Shown: positions 26,144 to 35,206 of the stretch, one piece after another
Position numbering within the stretch: position 1 is the stretch's first letter
How the letters are laid out: each line of letters begins with the position of its first letter
Assembly (NCBI GenBank): GCA_963709505.1
Contig: CAVPXC010000009.1
Location: 1 to 64,000, forward strand
DNA from: CAVPXC01 sp963709505
GTDB lineage: Bacteria > Chloroflexota > Anaerolineae > JAAEKA01
DNA: 64,000 nt
Direction: 5' to 3'
Position numbers and translations under genes: made by a program
The notes under the pieces: generated by a model
The model's database searches: none
Seen by the model: only the letters and a program-made list of their open reading frames with translations
What the model was told of the DNA's origin: nothing

Positions 26144-27234
26144 GTTTCATGACCATCGACGGCAGTAAGGGCGAAGGCGGTGGGCAGATACTGCGCACTG
26201 CGCTCAGCCTGTCGGCCATTCTTGGCCGGTCGCTACAGGTCGTCAACATCCGGGCTGGCCGCAAGCAGCCGGGCCTGCGGCCGCAGCACGTTGCGGCCGT
26301 CAAGGCGGCCGCTGCTATCTGCAACGCCCGCATCGAGGGCGCCAAGGAGCACAGCAGCGAGCTGCTTTTCGAGCCGCAGGCCCCACCACAGGCAGGTGTC
26401 TATCGTTTCGGGATCGGTACGGCCGGTTCGGCCACTCTGCTGCTGCAGACTGTTCTGGTTCCACTGGCGCTGGCCGGCGGCCACTCACAGGTTACGATCA
26501 GTGGTGGCACGCACGTTTCTTGGAGCCCTCCCTTCGACTATCTGGAGCAGGTGGTTCTGCCGGCCATTGCGTCTTTGGGCTATCGCGCCGAGTTGAGCCT
26601 GCTCCAGTGGGGCTTCTACCCCAAGGGTGGCGGCAAACTGACCGCCGAGATCGACGGCGCGCTCCGTCCAGCGATTGGAAGCGCGTCCGGCCAGGCTGAG
26701 GTGGGCCCGCAACGGCAGCCGGCCTGGTCCCAATCGCGCGGCGAACTGCGTGCGCTGAGCGTGCACTCGGCCGCGGCGAACGTCGGCAACCAAGTCACGG
26801 CCCGCCAGGCCAGCCAAGCCTACAACCGGCTGGCTGCGGCGGGTCTGCATGCGACCACGCATCTGCTCAACCCACCGTCGGCCGGACCCGGCACGTGCGT
26901 CTGGATTCTGGCCGAGTATGATGGCGGGCTGCGTGCCGGCTTTACCGGCTACGGCCGGCAGGGTTATCCAGCCGAGCGCGTCGCCGACGACGCAGTCAAT
27001 GCCTTTCTGGCGTTTCACGCAAGCGACGCTCCAATCGATCCGCACCTGGCCGACCAGCTCGTGCTGCCGCTTTGCCTGACTGGCCAACCCATCGCCTACC
27101 GCACCAGCGAGATTACCCAGCACTTGTTGACAAACATCTGGGTTGTCGCGCAATTTCTGGGTAAATGCTTCGAGGTAGATGGCGAGCTGGGGCAGCCAGG
27201 TGCAGTGCGGTACTTGGGCCGAGCTGACGGCTGA
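26140..27234 (+). CDS. rtcA: RNA 3'-terminal phosphate cyclase
   Basis: This 364-aa protein has the RtcA signatures GEGGGQILRTALSLS near residue 10, RAGRKQPGLRPQHVAAV, FGIGTAGSATLLLQ, YPKGGG, and the adenylation histidine in DPHLADQLVLPL near residue 307. It converts RNA 3'-phosphates into 2',3'-cyclic phosphates with ATP. The GTG start overlaps the uvrC stop, showing tight coupling to a DNA repair gene. No rtcB is seen nearby. A second methionine three codons in could also be used. Confidence 0.92.
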   Translation: MSFMTIDGSKGEGGGQILRTALSLSAILGRSLQVVNIRAGRKQPGLRPQHVAAVKAAAAICNARIEGAKEHSSELLFEPQAPPQAGVYRFGIGTAGSATLLLQTVLVPLALAGGHSQVTISGGTHVSWSPPFDYLEQVVLPAIASLGYRAELSLLQWGFYPKGGGKLTAEIDGALRPAIGSASGQAEVGPQRQPAWSQSRGELRALSVHSAAANVGNQVTARQASQAYNRLAAAGLHATTHLLNPPSAGPGTCVWILAEYDGGLRAGFTGYGRQGYPAERVADDAVNAFLAFHASDAPIDPHLADQLVLPLCLTGQPIAYRTSEITQHLLTNIWVVAQFLGKCFEVDGELGQPGAVRYLGRADG

Positions 27235-27541
27235 CGGCAGATCGCAGACGGCATGTTCAAGTTGGATGCCCGCGTTCGCGGGCATGACGGATGCGAGGAA
27301 TTGCATCAACTCTAGCTATCTGACAGTTTTGGTGCAGTGTCTCGTGAGCGTGGGTCGAGTAGGGTCTGGCGGCGTCTTACCAACGATCAACTTGAACACC
27401 CACTGCTCCCAGCTATCGGCAACTGCCGCCAGACCGTACGTGCGACCGCACGCTCGCATAAGTCTGACTAATTCTACCAATCTCACCAACTCTACCAATC
27501 TCACCAATCTCACTCAATCTCACCAATCTCACTATCTCACC
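27235..27541. repeat. intergenic block with a REP hairpin and CTCACCAAT-type tandem repeats
   Basis: ATGCCCGCG-TT-CGCGGGCAT (27266-27285) followed by GACGGATG belongs to a hairpin repeat family also seen near 21205 and at 53725. Bases 27466-27541 are degenerate repeats of TCTACCAA/TCTCACCAA running right up to the rnz start. No gene or clear ribosome site is visible. Confidence 0.65.
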
Positions 27542-28531
27542 ATGTTCGAACTCATCTTCCTCGGTACCTCAGCTTCAGCACCCACGATCGAGCGCGGGCT
27601 ATCCTCCGCCGTCGTGCTTCACCGCGAATATCGCTTTATGATCGACTGCGGTGAGGGCACTCAACGGCAACTCCTCAGGTCAGGATTGGGCTTCAAGCGG
27701 ATGGATCGCATCTTGCTGACCCATGGCCACCTGGACCATATCCTGGGGCTCGGCGGGCTGATCTCGACCTTCGGCCGCTGGGAGATGATCCCCGACATCG
27801 ATATCTATGCCGGCCGCTGGGCTTTGCAGCGCGTGGCCGATCTGATGGCCGTTGTCTTTGGCACGGTCGATGCGTTGCCGATGAAGGTTAACCTGCAGGA
27901 GATCAACCCTGGCCTCTTGTTTGCCGACGACGAGTTCGAATTGAGCGCGTTTCCGGTCAGCCACCGGGGGGCGGGCTGTTACGGTTTCGCTTTCTTGGAA
28001 AAGGAGAAGCGTCCGTTTTTGGCCGAGAAGGCCGAGGCGTTGGGCGTGCCGTCCGGGCCGATCCGGCGCGAGCTGGTGCAGGGCCGGCCGGTGACGCTGG
28101 CCGACGGCCGGTTGGTGCATCCGGACGAGGTGTTGGGTCCGACGGCGCCTGGCGCCAAGCTGGTGTTCGTGGGCGACGTGGGTCGCACGGAGGACCTCGT
28201 GGCGGTGGCAGCCGGCGCCACCGCGCTCGTGATCGAGGCGACCTATCTGGAGGAGGAGACGGATATGGCGCGCAAGTTCGGCCATTTGACCGCAGCGCGC
28301 GCGGCGCGACTGGCTCGCGACGCCGGCGTAGGCACTCTGATCTTGAACCATCTATCGAGACGCTACCCGGTGCGGCAGGTGCTGGCCGAGGCCCGGCCGA
28401 TTTTCGAGAATACGCACGCTGCAAACGATTTCGACCGCTTTCGCATCGTCAAGCAGGAGCCGGCCGAGTTGCTTATCGACGAGTTGCGTCCACGGCGGGG
28501 ACAACGGCAGGAACGGCCAGGCCAGTCGTGA
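27542..28531 (+). CDS. rnz: ribonuclease Z (tRNA 3' processing endonuclease)
   Basis: This metallo-beta-lactamase-fold protein of 329 aa opens with FELIFLGTSASAPT and has the zinc motif THGHLDHILGLGG near residue 61, CGEGTQRQLL, VSHRGAGCYGFAF, GDVGRTEDL and LILNHLSRRY with the final histidine. These are the RNase Z hallmarks. The ATG at 27542 is the only sensible start; upstream in the same frame lies only repeat sequence. The C-terminal tail (RPRRGQRQERPGQS) is basic. It processes tRNA 3' ends. Confidence 0.92.
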   Translation: MFELIFLGTSASAPTIERGLSSAVVLHREYRFMIDCGEGTQRQLLRSGLGFKRMDRILLTHGHLDHILGLGGLISTFGRWEMIPDIDIYAGRWALQRVADLMAVVFGTVDALPMKVNLQEINPGLLFADDEFELSAFPVSHRGAGCYGFAFLEKEKRPFLAEKAEALGVPSGPIRRELVQGRPVTLADGRLVHPDEVLGPTAPGAKLVFVGDVGRTEDLVAVAAGATALVIEATYLEEETDMARKFGHLTAARAARLARDAGVGTLILNHLSRRYPVRQVLAEARPIFENTHAANDFDRFRIVKQEPAELLIDELRPRRGQRQERPGQS

Positions 28532-28622
28532 TCGTGACGTTGCGCGTCGTGTCCTTGGGTCCGAACTGTGATGGCCAACGATCTGAATGTAGCCGTCCAA
28601 TTTGCTCAGTGTGCTGCCCCTA

Positions 28623-28656
28623 TGGTATACTCTCGCTGAGCGCGCGTAGCGCGCTC
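28623..28656 (+). promoter_or_regulatory. rpsB promoter and first leader hairpin
   Basis: TGG-TATACT (28623-28631) is an extended -10. The predicted start, about 28638, coincides with the first base of a perfect hairpin GAGCGCGC-GTA-GCGCGCTC (28638-28656) followed by TTATTA. The leader to the rpsB start is about 158 bases. Confidence 0.6.
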
Positions 28657-28714
28657 TTATTACGCACGCCACTCGCGGCCAGGTCGTTCTGATCTGATCC
28701 AGGCCGACTGCGTG

Positions 28715-28736
28715 CCCGGCGCCTTAACGCGCCGGG
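28715..28736 (+). promoter_or_regulatory. second hairpin in the rpsB leader
   Basis: CCCGGCGC-CTTAAC-GCGCCGGG, eight perfect GC pairs, lies 60 bases before the start. The long structured leader is what one expects of r-protein autoregulation, but I cannot match it to a described S2-binding motif. Confidence 0.5.
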
Positions 28737-28795
28737 TGAGCCGGTCCATCGGCGAGGGCGGACGAAAAAACGCACGTTAAGGAGGCTCGAACATC

Positions 28796-29752
28796 GTGGC
28801 AGTTGTCAAAATGAAGGATCTTCTGGAGGCAGGAGTCCACTTTGGGCACCGCACGCGCCGGTGGCACCCCAAGATGAAGCCGTATCTGTTCACAGAGCGC
28901 AACGGCATTCACATCATCGACCTGCAGCAGACCATGTCGCAGATCGAGAACGCTTATAACCGCACTCGCACAACGGTTGCGGCCGGCGGTACCGTCCTCT
29001 TCGTTGGCACCAAGAAGCAGGCTCAACAAAGCATTCAGGAAGCTGCTACAAACGGTGGCATGCCTTACGTCAACACTCGTTGGCTGGGCGGCACGCTGAC
29101 CAACTTCCGCACCATCCGCCAGCGGGTCGACTACATGATCAAGCTGGAGCAACAGAAGGAGCGCGGGGACTTCGAGCGGTTGACCAAAAAAGAGGCTCTC
29201 GAGAGGGAACGTCTGATCGCCAAGCTGCAGGACCGCTTGGGAGGCTTGCGCGATATGCGCCGCCTGCCCGATGTGGTCTTTATCACCGATGTCGGCCGAG
29301 AGGTTATCGCCGTCCAGGAATGCAACAAGTTGGGTATCCCGATCATCGCCATGGTGGATACCAATTGCGACCCGGACCCGATTACGCTGGTGATTCCGTC
29401 CAACGACGATGCCATTCGGGCCATCAAGCTAATTGCAGGTGTCATCGCTCAAGCCGCCACCGAGGGCCAGCAGATGCGCGATGTGATTGCGGCTGAAGAG
29501 GAAGAGGACTACAAGGGTGGTATCTCCTATGAGCCGAAAGAGCCAGAAAGCTATCTTGGCCCGTCGACTCTCGCCAAGCTTGCCCGCGGTTTCACCGTAG
29601 GCGGCGAGGAGTTCGAAGAGGTTGATGTGGAGTTTGCGGACATCGAGATTGACGCCAGCGACACTATCTACGCCATCGATGCCATTGAAGGGCTTGCGGA
29701 TTTGGACATTGAGGAATTCGCAGCCGGGGACGAAACAGAGGAAGAGAACTAG
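28796..29752 (+). CDS. rpsB: 30S ribosomal protein S2 with long acidic C-terminal tail
   Basis: The GTG start has AAGGAGG ten bases upstream. The core (residues 1-235) is canonical S2: VKMKDLLEAGVHFGHRTRRWHPKMK, FVGTKKQAQQ, NTRWLGGTLTNF, IPIIAMVDTNCDPD, IPSNDDAIRAIKLI. Residues from about 240 to 318 form an unusually long acidic tail (EEFEEVDVEFADIEIDASD, DETEEEN). It heads the rpsB-tsf-pyrH-frr cluster found in many bacteria. Confidence 0.96.
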   Translation: MAVVKMKDLLEAGVHFGHRTRRWHPKMKPYLFTERNGIHIIDLQQTMSQIENAYNRTRTTVAAGGTVLFVGTKKQAQQSIQEAATNGGMPYVNTRWLGGTLTNFRTIRQRVDYMIKLEQQKERGDFERLTKKEALERERLIAKLQDRLGGLRDMRRLPDVVFITDVGREVIAVQECNKLGIPIIAMVDTNCDPDPITLVIPSNDDAIRAIKLIAGVIAQAATEGQQMRDVIAAEEEEDYKGGISYEPKEPESYLGPSTLAKLARGFTVGGEEFEEVDVEFADIEIDASDTIYAIDAIEGLADLDIEEFAAGDETEEEN

Positions 29753-29782
29753 GTTTCTCTCTTCGCACTACGTTGCTACTCA

Positions 29783-29816
29783 TCCAGGGCACCGAAGCCA
29801 GCTTCGGTGCCCTGGA
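29783..29816 (+). terminator. strong hairpin between rpsB and tsf
   Basis: TCCAGGGCACCGAAGC (29783-29798) is perfectly complementary to 29801-29816. Only TTGTG follows, so it may be a partial terminator or an mRNA processing structure that sets the rpsB:tsf ratio. Confidence 0.55.
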
Positions 29817-29931
29817 TTGTGCCCAAAACTCGAAGCAAAGGATCTGTCCGATCAAGCCTTCGCATGTCTTGTCCTGCAGACTGTAGGGATGTACGAAGTT
29901 GTTTGTGGACGACCCGAAAAGGAGAACGACC

Positions 29932-30525
29932 TTGGCTACTTCAGCTGAAATGGTAAAAGAACTACGTGCAATCACAGGCGCCGGTGTATTGGACTGCAAA
30001 AAAGCGCTCGATGAGTTCAACGGTGATTTTGAAAAGGCTGCGGAGTCCCTGCGGCAGAAGGGCCTGGCGGCTGCCGCCAAAAAGGCCAGCCGAGAGGCCA
30101 ACGAAGGCATCGTCGGCTCGTACATCCATATGGGCGCCAAGGTAGCAGCCTTGGTAGAAGTTAACTGTGAGACCGACTTCGTGGCCCGCACAGACGACTT
30201 TCAGACCTTGGCCAAGGACCTGGCAATGCAGGTCGTTGCGGCACGGCCGGTTTACGTAAGTCGAGAGGAAATTCCCGCTGACGTCATCGCTTCTGAGCGT
30301 AACACCTTCACCGCCGAGTTGAAAGACTCCGGTAAGCCCGCTGAGGTGATCGAGCGCATTCTCGACGGCAAGATGGAGAAATTCTATCAGGAAGCCGTGC
30401 TAGTCGATCAGCCTTTTATCAAGGACGGCAATGTCACCGTTGGCGACCTGATCAAGCAGTCGATCGCCCGACTTGGCGAGAATGTTGTTGTACGGCGCTT
30501 CGTACGTTACGAGATCGGCGCGTAG
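29932..30525 (+). CDS. tsf: elongation factor Ts (short form)
   Basis: The TTG start at 29932 follows AAGGAGA and gives the usual N-terminus MATSAEMVKELRAITGAGVLDCKKAL. Core motifs include EGIVGSYIHMGAKVAALVEVNCETDFVAR and IKQSIARLGENVVVRRF. The length of 197 aa matches the short EF-Ts form known from Thermus rather than the 280-aa enteric form. It recycles EF-Tu-GDP. The frame is open upstream to 29899, but those codons look non-coding. Confidence 0.95.
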   Translation: MATSAEMVKELRAITGAGVLDCKKALDEFNGDFEKAAESLRQKGLAAAAKKASREANEGIVGSYIHMGAKVAALVEVNCETDFVARTDDFQTLAKDLAMQVVAARPVYVSREEIPADVIASERNTFTAELKDSGKPAEVIERILDGKMEKFYQEAVLVDQPFIKDGNVTVGDLIKQSIARLGENVVVRRFVRYEIGA

Positions 30526-30536
30526 ACCTCTCGCAT

Positions 30537-30555
30537 GCAAGTGCCAAGCACTTGC
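30537..30555 (+). repeat. hairpin GCAAGTGC-CAA-GCACTTGC between tsf and pyrH
   Basis: An eight-pair perfect stem lies between the tsf stop and the pyrH start. It has no T tract and may be a processing site. Confidence 0.5.
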
Positions 30556-30567
30556 GGCAAAACAATC

Positions 30568-31324
30568 ATGACTGAGCCAATATACAAGCGGATCCTCCTG
30601 AAAATCGGCGGCGAGGCGTTGGCTGGCAAGAGCGGCTTCGGCATCGACCCGGAGCGTGCAGCCGAATTGGCCAACAAGGTGCGCCAGGTGAAAGACCTGG
30701 GCATTGAAGTTGCTGTCGTGCTCGGCGCTGGCAACATCTGGCGCGGCAAGATTGGCCTGGAGTTCAGGCATGGCGCGCGCCACGGCCGATCATATGGGTA
30801 TGGTGGCCACAGTGATGAACGCCTTGGCTCTGCAGGACGCACTGGAGCGGGCAGGCGTTACTACGCGTGTCCAGACCTCCATCGAAATGCGTTCGTTGGC
30901 GGAACCCTACATTCGGCTGCGGGCAATTCGTCACTTGGAAAAGGGACGCGTGGTGATCGTGGGCGCTGGCACCGGCAATCCATACTTCACGACCGATACG
31001 GCAGCCGCGCTGCGCGCCATGGAAATTGGCGCCGATGTCTTGATCAAGGCAACGAAGGTTGACGCCGTCTATGACGTAGACCCGATGACTCACTCTGAGG
31101 CGCGCCGCTTCGAGTTCCTCTCCTACATCGACGCACTGAACATGCGAATCGGCGTGATGGACAGCACGGCTATCACCTTGTGCATGGAAAATTCCATGCC
31201 CATCTTCGTGGTGGACCTGTGGCAACCTGGGGTGCTGGAAGCGGTGATCACGGGCGAGCGTGTGGGCACGGTGATCGGCGACCCCAAGTTTTGGCAGGAC
31301 AGGACGCGGCAGCCTGTCAGGTGA
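30568..31324 (+). CDS. pyrH: uridylate kinase, one frame break
   Basis: UMP kinase of the amino-acid-kinase fold: YKRILLKIGGEALAG (residues 6-20), VVLGAGNIWRGK, DHMGMVATVMNALALQDALE, GAGTGNPYFTTDTAAALRA, IKATKVDAVYDVDP. The frame changes near 30765, where one extra T in GAGTTCAGG splits the gene. Removing it gives GLESGMARATADHMG, as expected. Since pyrH is essential, the break is most likely technical. It converts UMP to UDP. The start ATG 30568 fits the family although no clear Shine-Dalgarno is seen. Confidence 0.93.
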
Positions 31325-31359
31325 GTGGAGAGGTCGTACTCTCTTTTGGAGCTTTCCTT

Positions 31360-31917
31360 ATGGTAGACGACATACTCTTGGACGCGGAAGATCGCATGGA
31401 CAAGACGGTCGATGCCTTGAAGCACGACCTGTTAACCATTCGTACGGGCCGAGCCTCCCCGGCGCTGGTCGAGCACATCCCGGTAACCTACTACGGGACG
31501 CCGACGCCTCTTCAGCAGCTTGCCGTTATTGGCGTGCCAGAGCCACGGCTGATCACAATCAAGCCGTTTAGCTCCGGAGACATCGGCGCGATTGAAAAGG
31601 CCATCCTGAGTTCGAACTTGGGAATTACCCCTGGCAATGACGGCAAGATCATTCGCCTGGTGATGCCCATGTTGACCGAGGAACGCCGTCGCGATCTGGT
31701 CAAGCAGGTGCACAAACGGGTCGAAGAGGCCCATGTCTCGGCGCGTAACATTCGCCGCGACGCTAACGAGCTACTCAAAGCCGCCGAAAAGGACAAACTG
31801 ATCTCCGAGGATGACCATTACCAGGCGCGCGAAGAGGTGCAGAAGCTGCTCGACGACACCATCAAGCGCACCGACGAGATCGGCGTGACCAAAGAGGCCG
31901 AGATCATGGAGGTCTGA
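31360..31917 (+). CDS. frr: ribosome recycling factor
   Basis: This 185-aa protein has the RRF features MDKTVDALKHDLLTIRTGRASPALVEHI, YYGTPTPLQQLAVI, LGITPGNDGKIIRLVMPMLTEERR and DELLKAAEKDKLISEDD-like segments (here DANELLKAAEKDKLI). GGAG about ten bases before the ATG fixes the start. It splits post-termination ribosomes together with EF-G. It follows pyrH by 35 bases. Confidence 0.96.
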   Translation: MVDDILLDAEDRMDKTVDALKHDLLTIRTGRASPALVEHIPVTYYGTPTPLQQLAVIGVPEPRLITIKPFSSGDIGAIEKAILSSNLGITPGNDGKIIRLVMPMLTEERRRDLVKQVHKRVEEAHVSARNIRRDANELLKAAEKDKLISEDDHYQAREEVQKLLDDTIKRTDEIGVTKEAEIMEV

Positions 31918-31938
31918 GCCTCCCAAGGCACTGCGCGC

Positions 31939-32670
31939 ATGACGCCTGACAGCACATTCAATGGGGTCAGCGGGCTGCGTATCCCGTACCATGTCGCCAT
32001 CATCATGGATGGCAACGGCCGCTGGGCGCAGCAACGCGGGTTGCCGCGCGTGATGGGACACCGCGCCGGCACCAACAACATCCGTCGCGTGCTTCAAGCC
32101 GCGACAGAGCACGGCATCAAGGTTCTGACAATCTATGCCTTCTCCACGGAGAACTGGGGACGTCCCCCGGCGGAAGTGCGCGGCTTGATGCAGCTGTTGA
32201 GCCGCACCATCCGCGACCAGCTTCAGGAGCTCAACGAGAACGGCGTCCAGATTCGGCACAGCGGCAGCCTCGTTGGCATCTCCGACACTCTCCGGCGCCA
32301 GATTCTTGAAGCGCTCGAGATGACTCGCAATAACTCGACAATCGTCCTGAACGTGGCTTTTAACTACGGTGGCCGGTCTGAGATCCTCGACGCCGTCCAA
32401 CGGATGATCGCCGATCGTGTGCCGTCGGAGGCCATCACCGAGGACCTCTTCAGTGACTACCTGTACACGCATGGTCTGCCTGACCCCGACCTTATTGTCC
32501 GCACCGGCGGGGAGTATCGGTTAAGCAACTTCCTCATCTGGCAGGCCGCATACGCTGAGTATTATGCGACCCCCACCTACTGGCCCGACTTCGACGAGGT
32601 CGAGCTGCACAACGCGCTCGTGGCCTACACCGAACGCGATCGCCGGTTTGGAAAAGTCAAAGTCCCCTAG
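31939..32670 (+). CDS. uppS: isoprenyl transferase (undecaprenyl diphosphate synthase)
   Basis: This 243-aa cis-prenyltransferase has the conserved HVAIIMDGNGRWAQQRGLPR (Asp catalytic, about residue 24), GHRAGTNNIRRVLQ, LTIYAFSTENW, LNVAFNYGGRSEI and PDLIVRTGGEYRLSNFLIWQ-AYAE. It makes the C55 lipid carrier for cell-wall precursors. It is 22 bases behind frr and 3 bases before cdsA. Confidence 0.95.
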   Translation: MTPDSTFNGVSGLRIPYHVAIIMDGNGRWAQQRGLPRVMGHRAGTNNIRRVLQAATEHGIKVLTIYAFSTENWGRPPAEVRGLMQLLSRTIRDQLQELNENGVQIRHSGSLVGISDTLRRQILEALEMTRNNSTIVLNVAFNYGGRSEILDAVQRMIADRVPSEAITEDLFSDYLYTHGLPDPDLIVRTGGEYRLSNFLIWQAAYAEYYATPTYWPDFDEVELHNALVAYTERDRRFGKVKVP

Positions 32671-32673
32671 CCC

Positions 32674-33474
32674 ATGCTACGCACACGCGTCATCAGCGCT
32701 GCCGTCCTGCTGGCGATCGTCGCCGTGCCGTTCCTTCTCGGTGGGTGGCCGTTTCTGCTGCTGATCGTCGCAGCCGGTGCGCTGGGGGCGTGGGAATATA
32801 CCTCGCTCTTTCGCCAGGGTGGCGCCTTGCCGTTGCCCTGGCTGTGCATTCTCCTGACCGTCCTGTTTATCGTCCAAGCCCAGTGGTCTCACCTGTTGCC
32901 GTTTTCCGCCTTGCTGACGCTGGCGGTCATCGGCTCGTTGATCGCCGTCCTCTGGCACAAATCGCCCCAGCCTGCGACCGATTGGGCCTTGACCCTGGCC
33001 GGTGCGCTGTACCTCGGCTGGCTACTCAACCATTTCGTCCTCCTGCGGGCCGAGACCGACGGCCTGTATTGGCTGTTGCTCGGCGCCCTCAGCATTTGGG
33101 CGGCCGATGTGACCGCCTATTTCGCCGGCCGCGCCTTTGGGCGGCACCCCTGGTGGCCACGGCATAGCCCGAAGAAGACCTGGGAAGGTTACCTGTCGGG
33201 AGTCGTCGCTGCCGCACTGGTCGCAGGCCTGATCGGCGCTTTCCTGCTCGGTCTGAGCCCGTTGGAGGGCGCTGCACTGGGGCTGCTCATCGGCCTTGTT
33301 GCTCCACTTGGCGACTTGGCCGAGTCGATGATCAAGCGTCAGGTCGGCGCTAAGGATTCCAGCCATCTGATCCCGGGCCATGGCGGGTTGTTGGATCGCA
33401 TCGACAGCTTGCTCATCACCATTCCTCTCGTGTACTACTGGGCAGCGCTGATGCCGCGCTGGCCAGCGACTTAA
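32674..33474 (+). CDS. cdsA: phosphatidate cytidylyltransferase
   Basis: This 266-aa polytopic membrane protein starts three bases behind uppS. The CdsA signature near the C-terminus is present: GLIVG-like GLLIGLVAPLGDLAESMIKRQVGAKDSSHLIPGHGGLLDRIDSL. An earlier conserved piece is AADVTAYFAGRAFGRHPWWPRHSPKKTWEG. It activates phosphatidic acid with CTP for phospholipid synthesis. Confidence 0.95.
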   Translation: MLRTRVISAAVLLAIVAVPFLLGGWPFLLLIVAAGALGAWEYTSLFRQGGALPLPWLCILLTVLFIVQAQWSHLLPFSALLTLAVIGSLIAVLWHKSPQPATDWALTLAGALYLGWLLNHFVLLRAETDGLYWLLLGALSIWAADVTAYFAGRAFGRHPWWPRHSPKKTWEGYLSGVVAAALVAGLIGAFLLGLSPLEGAALGLLIGLVAPLGDLAESMIKRQVGAKDSSHLIPGHGGLLDRIDSLLITIPLVYYWAALMPRWPAT

Positions 33475-33476
33475 TC

Positions 33477-33513
33477 GAACAACGCCGCCTGGCCACGCCA
33501 GGCGGCGTTGTTC
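33477..33513 (+). terminator. 17-bp perfect hairpin after cdsA
   Basis: Bases 33477-33493 and 33497-33513 pair perfectly around CAC. There is no T tract, yet position and strength suggest the end of the rpsB-cdsA transcript. Confidence 0.6.
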
Positions 33514-33553
33514 GTCCAGCGATCTAAACCCCCGCGCTCTACAGGAGGTTGTC

Positions 33554-35206
33554 ATGAGTGCAACGGCTGCACGTCCGATGGTCAATGACCGGCGCGAGAT
33601 CTTCGGCTGGGCCATGTACGACTGGGCCAACTCAGCCTTCAGTACGACAGTCGGCACAGTGTTTTTGGGCCCGTATATCACCGAGCTGGCCAAATCGGCC
33701 GCCGATGTCAGCGGCCTGGTCTACTTGTTTGGCATCCCGATCGCCCCTGCCTCCTACCTGCCCTACGCGATCTCGCTTTCCGTGATCCTGCAGGTCATTT
33801 TCCTGCCAATCCTGGGGGCGATCGCCGACTATTCGCACCTCCGCAAACAGATGCTGATGCTGTTTGCTACGCTGGGCGCGTTGGCCACGCTCTCGATGTT
33901 TTTTATTACCGGCGGCCTGTGGTGGTTGGGCGGTGTGCTGTTCATCCTCGCAAATCTATGCTTTGGCGCGTCCATGGTCTTCTACAACGCGTACCTGCCG
34001 GACATTTCGAGCCAGGATCAGCGCGACCGCGTCTCCTCCTTCGGGTGGGCGATGGGTTACCTGGGCGGTGGATTGCTACTCCTGCTCAATCTGCTCGTGT
34101 TTCAGTTTCGCGACGCGCTTGGCATCTCCTCAGGATTGGCCGTTCGGATCAACCTGGCCTCTGCCGGTCTGTGGTGGTTGGGCTTCTCGTTGATCACCTG
34201 GCGCAATCTCCGCTCTCGCCATGCGCGGCGCGAGCTGCCGGCCAACGAGAATTACCTCAGCATCGGCTTCAAACAGCTTCGGCAGACCTTTGGCGAGCTC
34301 AAACACTACCCCAACACCATCCACTTCCTGCTGGCCTATCTGATCTACAACGACGGCGTGCAAACTGTCATTGCCGTATCTGCCATCTTTGGCGCCGAAG
34401 AGCTAGGGCTCGACGTCGGCACGTTGAGCATGGTGATCCTTGTAGTGCAGTTCGTGGCGTTTTTCGGCGCGTTGTTTTTCGGCTGGCTCGCCGGCAAGAT
34501 CGGCGCCAAGCGCGCTTTGGTGCTTAGCCTGGTTATTTGGAGCATCGTGGTCATCTACGCGTACGGTTTTCTCTACGACGCGCGTGGTTTCTGGATCCTC
34601 GGCGCATCCGTAGGTCTCGTCTTGGGAGGCAGCCAGGCGCTAAGTCGCAGCCTCTACTCGCAGATGATCCCGCAAGGCCGGGAGGCGGAGTTCTTCTCGC
34701 TCTACGAGGTGAGCGAGCGAGGCACCAGTTGGCTGGGGCCGCTGCTCTTTGGCCTGGTGAACCAGCTGTTCGGCAGCCTGCGCCTTGCCATCCTGTCGGT
34801 TATTCTGTTTTTCGTCGTCGGCTTGGTGCTCTTGATCTTTGTCAATGTGCCCAAGGCGATTGCGGAAGCGCGTCGTACTGAAGCGCGTGCTGAACGTGGC
34901 TGCGGCTGTCTGAAACGGCTGCCAGAGGCCACAGTCCGCTGGCCTGTAGATTCACCTACGCTTGGCATTTGCACTTCCTTTCACCTCGGGCTGTTCTTGT
35001 GCTATAATAGACAAACCGTCATTGGTGACGATTCTCTATGCTCAAAGAGGAGGCTCTTTTTATGGCAGAACAACCCGAACGGAACCTTGCGCTGGAACTG
35101 GTGCGCGTCACTGAGGCAGCTGCGCTGGCAGCCGCCCGCTGGATGGGGCGCGGTGACAAGATCGAAGCTGATCAGGCCGCGGTGGACGCCATGCGGCTCA
35201 TCCTGA
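33554..35206 (+). CDS. UMF1/Atg22-like MFS transporter, open frame runs past the domain
   Basis: The ATG at 33554 follows AGGAGG. The protein starts with EIFGWAMYDWANSAFSTTVGTVFLGPYI, the UMF1/Atg22 opening, and has about twelve membrane segments, including ILGAIADYSHLRKQML, FGASMVFYNAYLPDIS, and VGLVLGGSQALSRSLYSQMIP. The domain ends near 34880 (PKAIAEARRT). The frame as sequenced continues to 35206, antiphase across the glpX promoter and start, which is implausible; a lost base near 34885 would give a stop at 34910-34912. Related proteins export small solutes or amino acids. Substrate unknown. Confidence 0.8.
   Translation: MSATAARPMVNDRREIFGWAMYDWANSAFSTTVGTVFLGPYITELAKSAADVSGLVYLFGIPIAPASYLPYAISLSVILQVIFLPILGAIADYSHLRKQMLMLFATLGALATLSMFFITGGLWWLGGVLFILANLCFGASMVFYNAYLPDISSQDQRDRVSSFGWAMGYLGGGLLLLLNLLVFQFRDALGISSGLAVRINLASAGLWWLGFSLITWRNLRSRHARRELPANENYLSIGFKQLRQTFGELKHYPNTIHFLLAYLIYNDGVQTVIAVSAIFGAEELGLDVGTLSMVILVVQFVAFFGALFFGWLAGKIGAKRALVLSLVIWSIVVIYAYGFLYDARGFWILGASVGLVLGGSQALSRSLYSQMIPQGREAEFFSLYEVSERGTSWLGPLLFGLVNQLFGSLRLAILSVILFFVVGLVLLIFVNVPKAIAEARRTEARAERGCGCLKRLPEATVRWPVDSPTLGICTSFHLGLFLCYNRQTVIGDDSLCSKRRLFLWQNNPNGTLRWNWCASLRQLRWQPPAGWGAVTRSKLIRPRWTPCGSS
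35000..35008 (+). promoter_or_regulatory. extended -10 promoter of glpX
   Basis: TGC-TATAAT, within the string TTGTGCTATAAT that is identical upstream of uvrC and clpC. A start near 35015 leaves a 47-base leader. Confidence 0.65.

Noticed and set aside
34913..35206. C-terminal extension of the MFS transporter into glpX
   Set aside because: It crosses the glpX promoter and start in another frame and has no membrane or family character; a frame break near 34885 is more likely.
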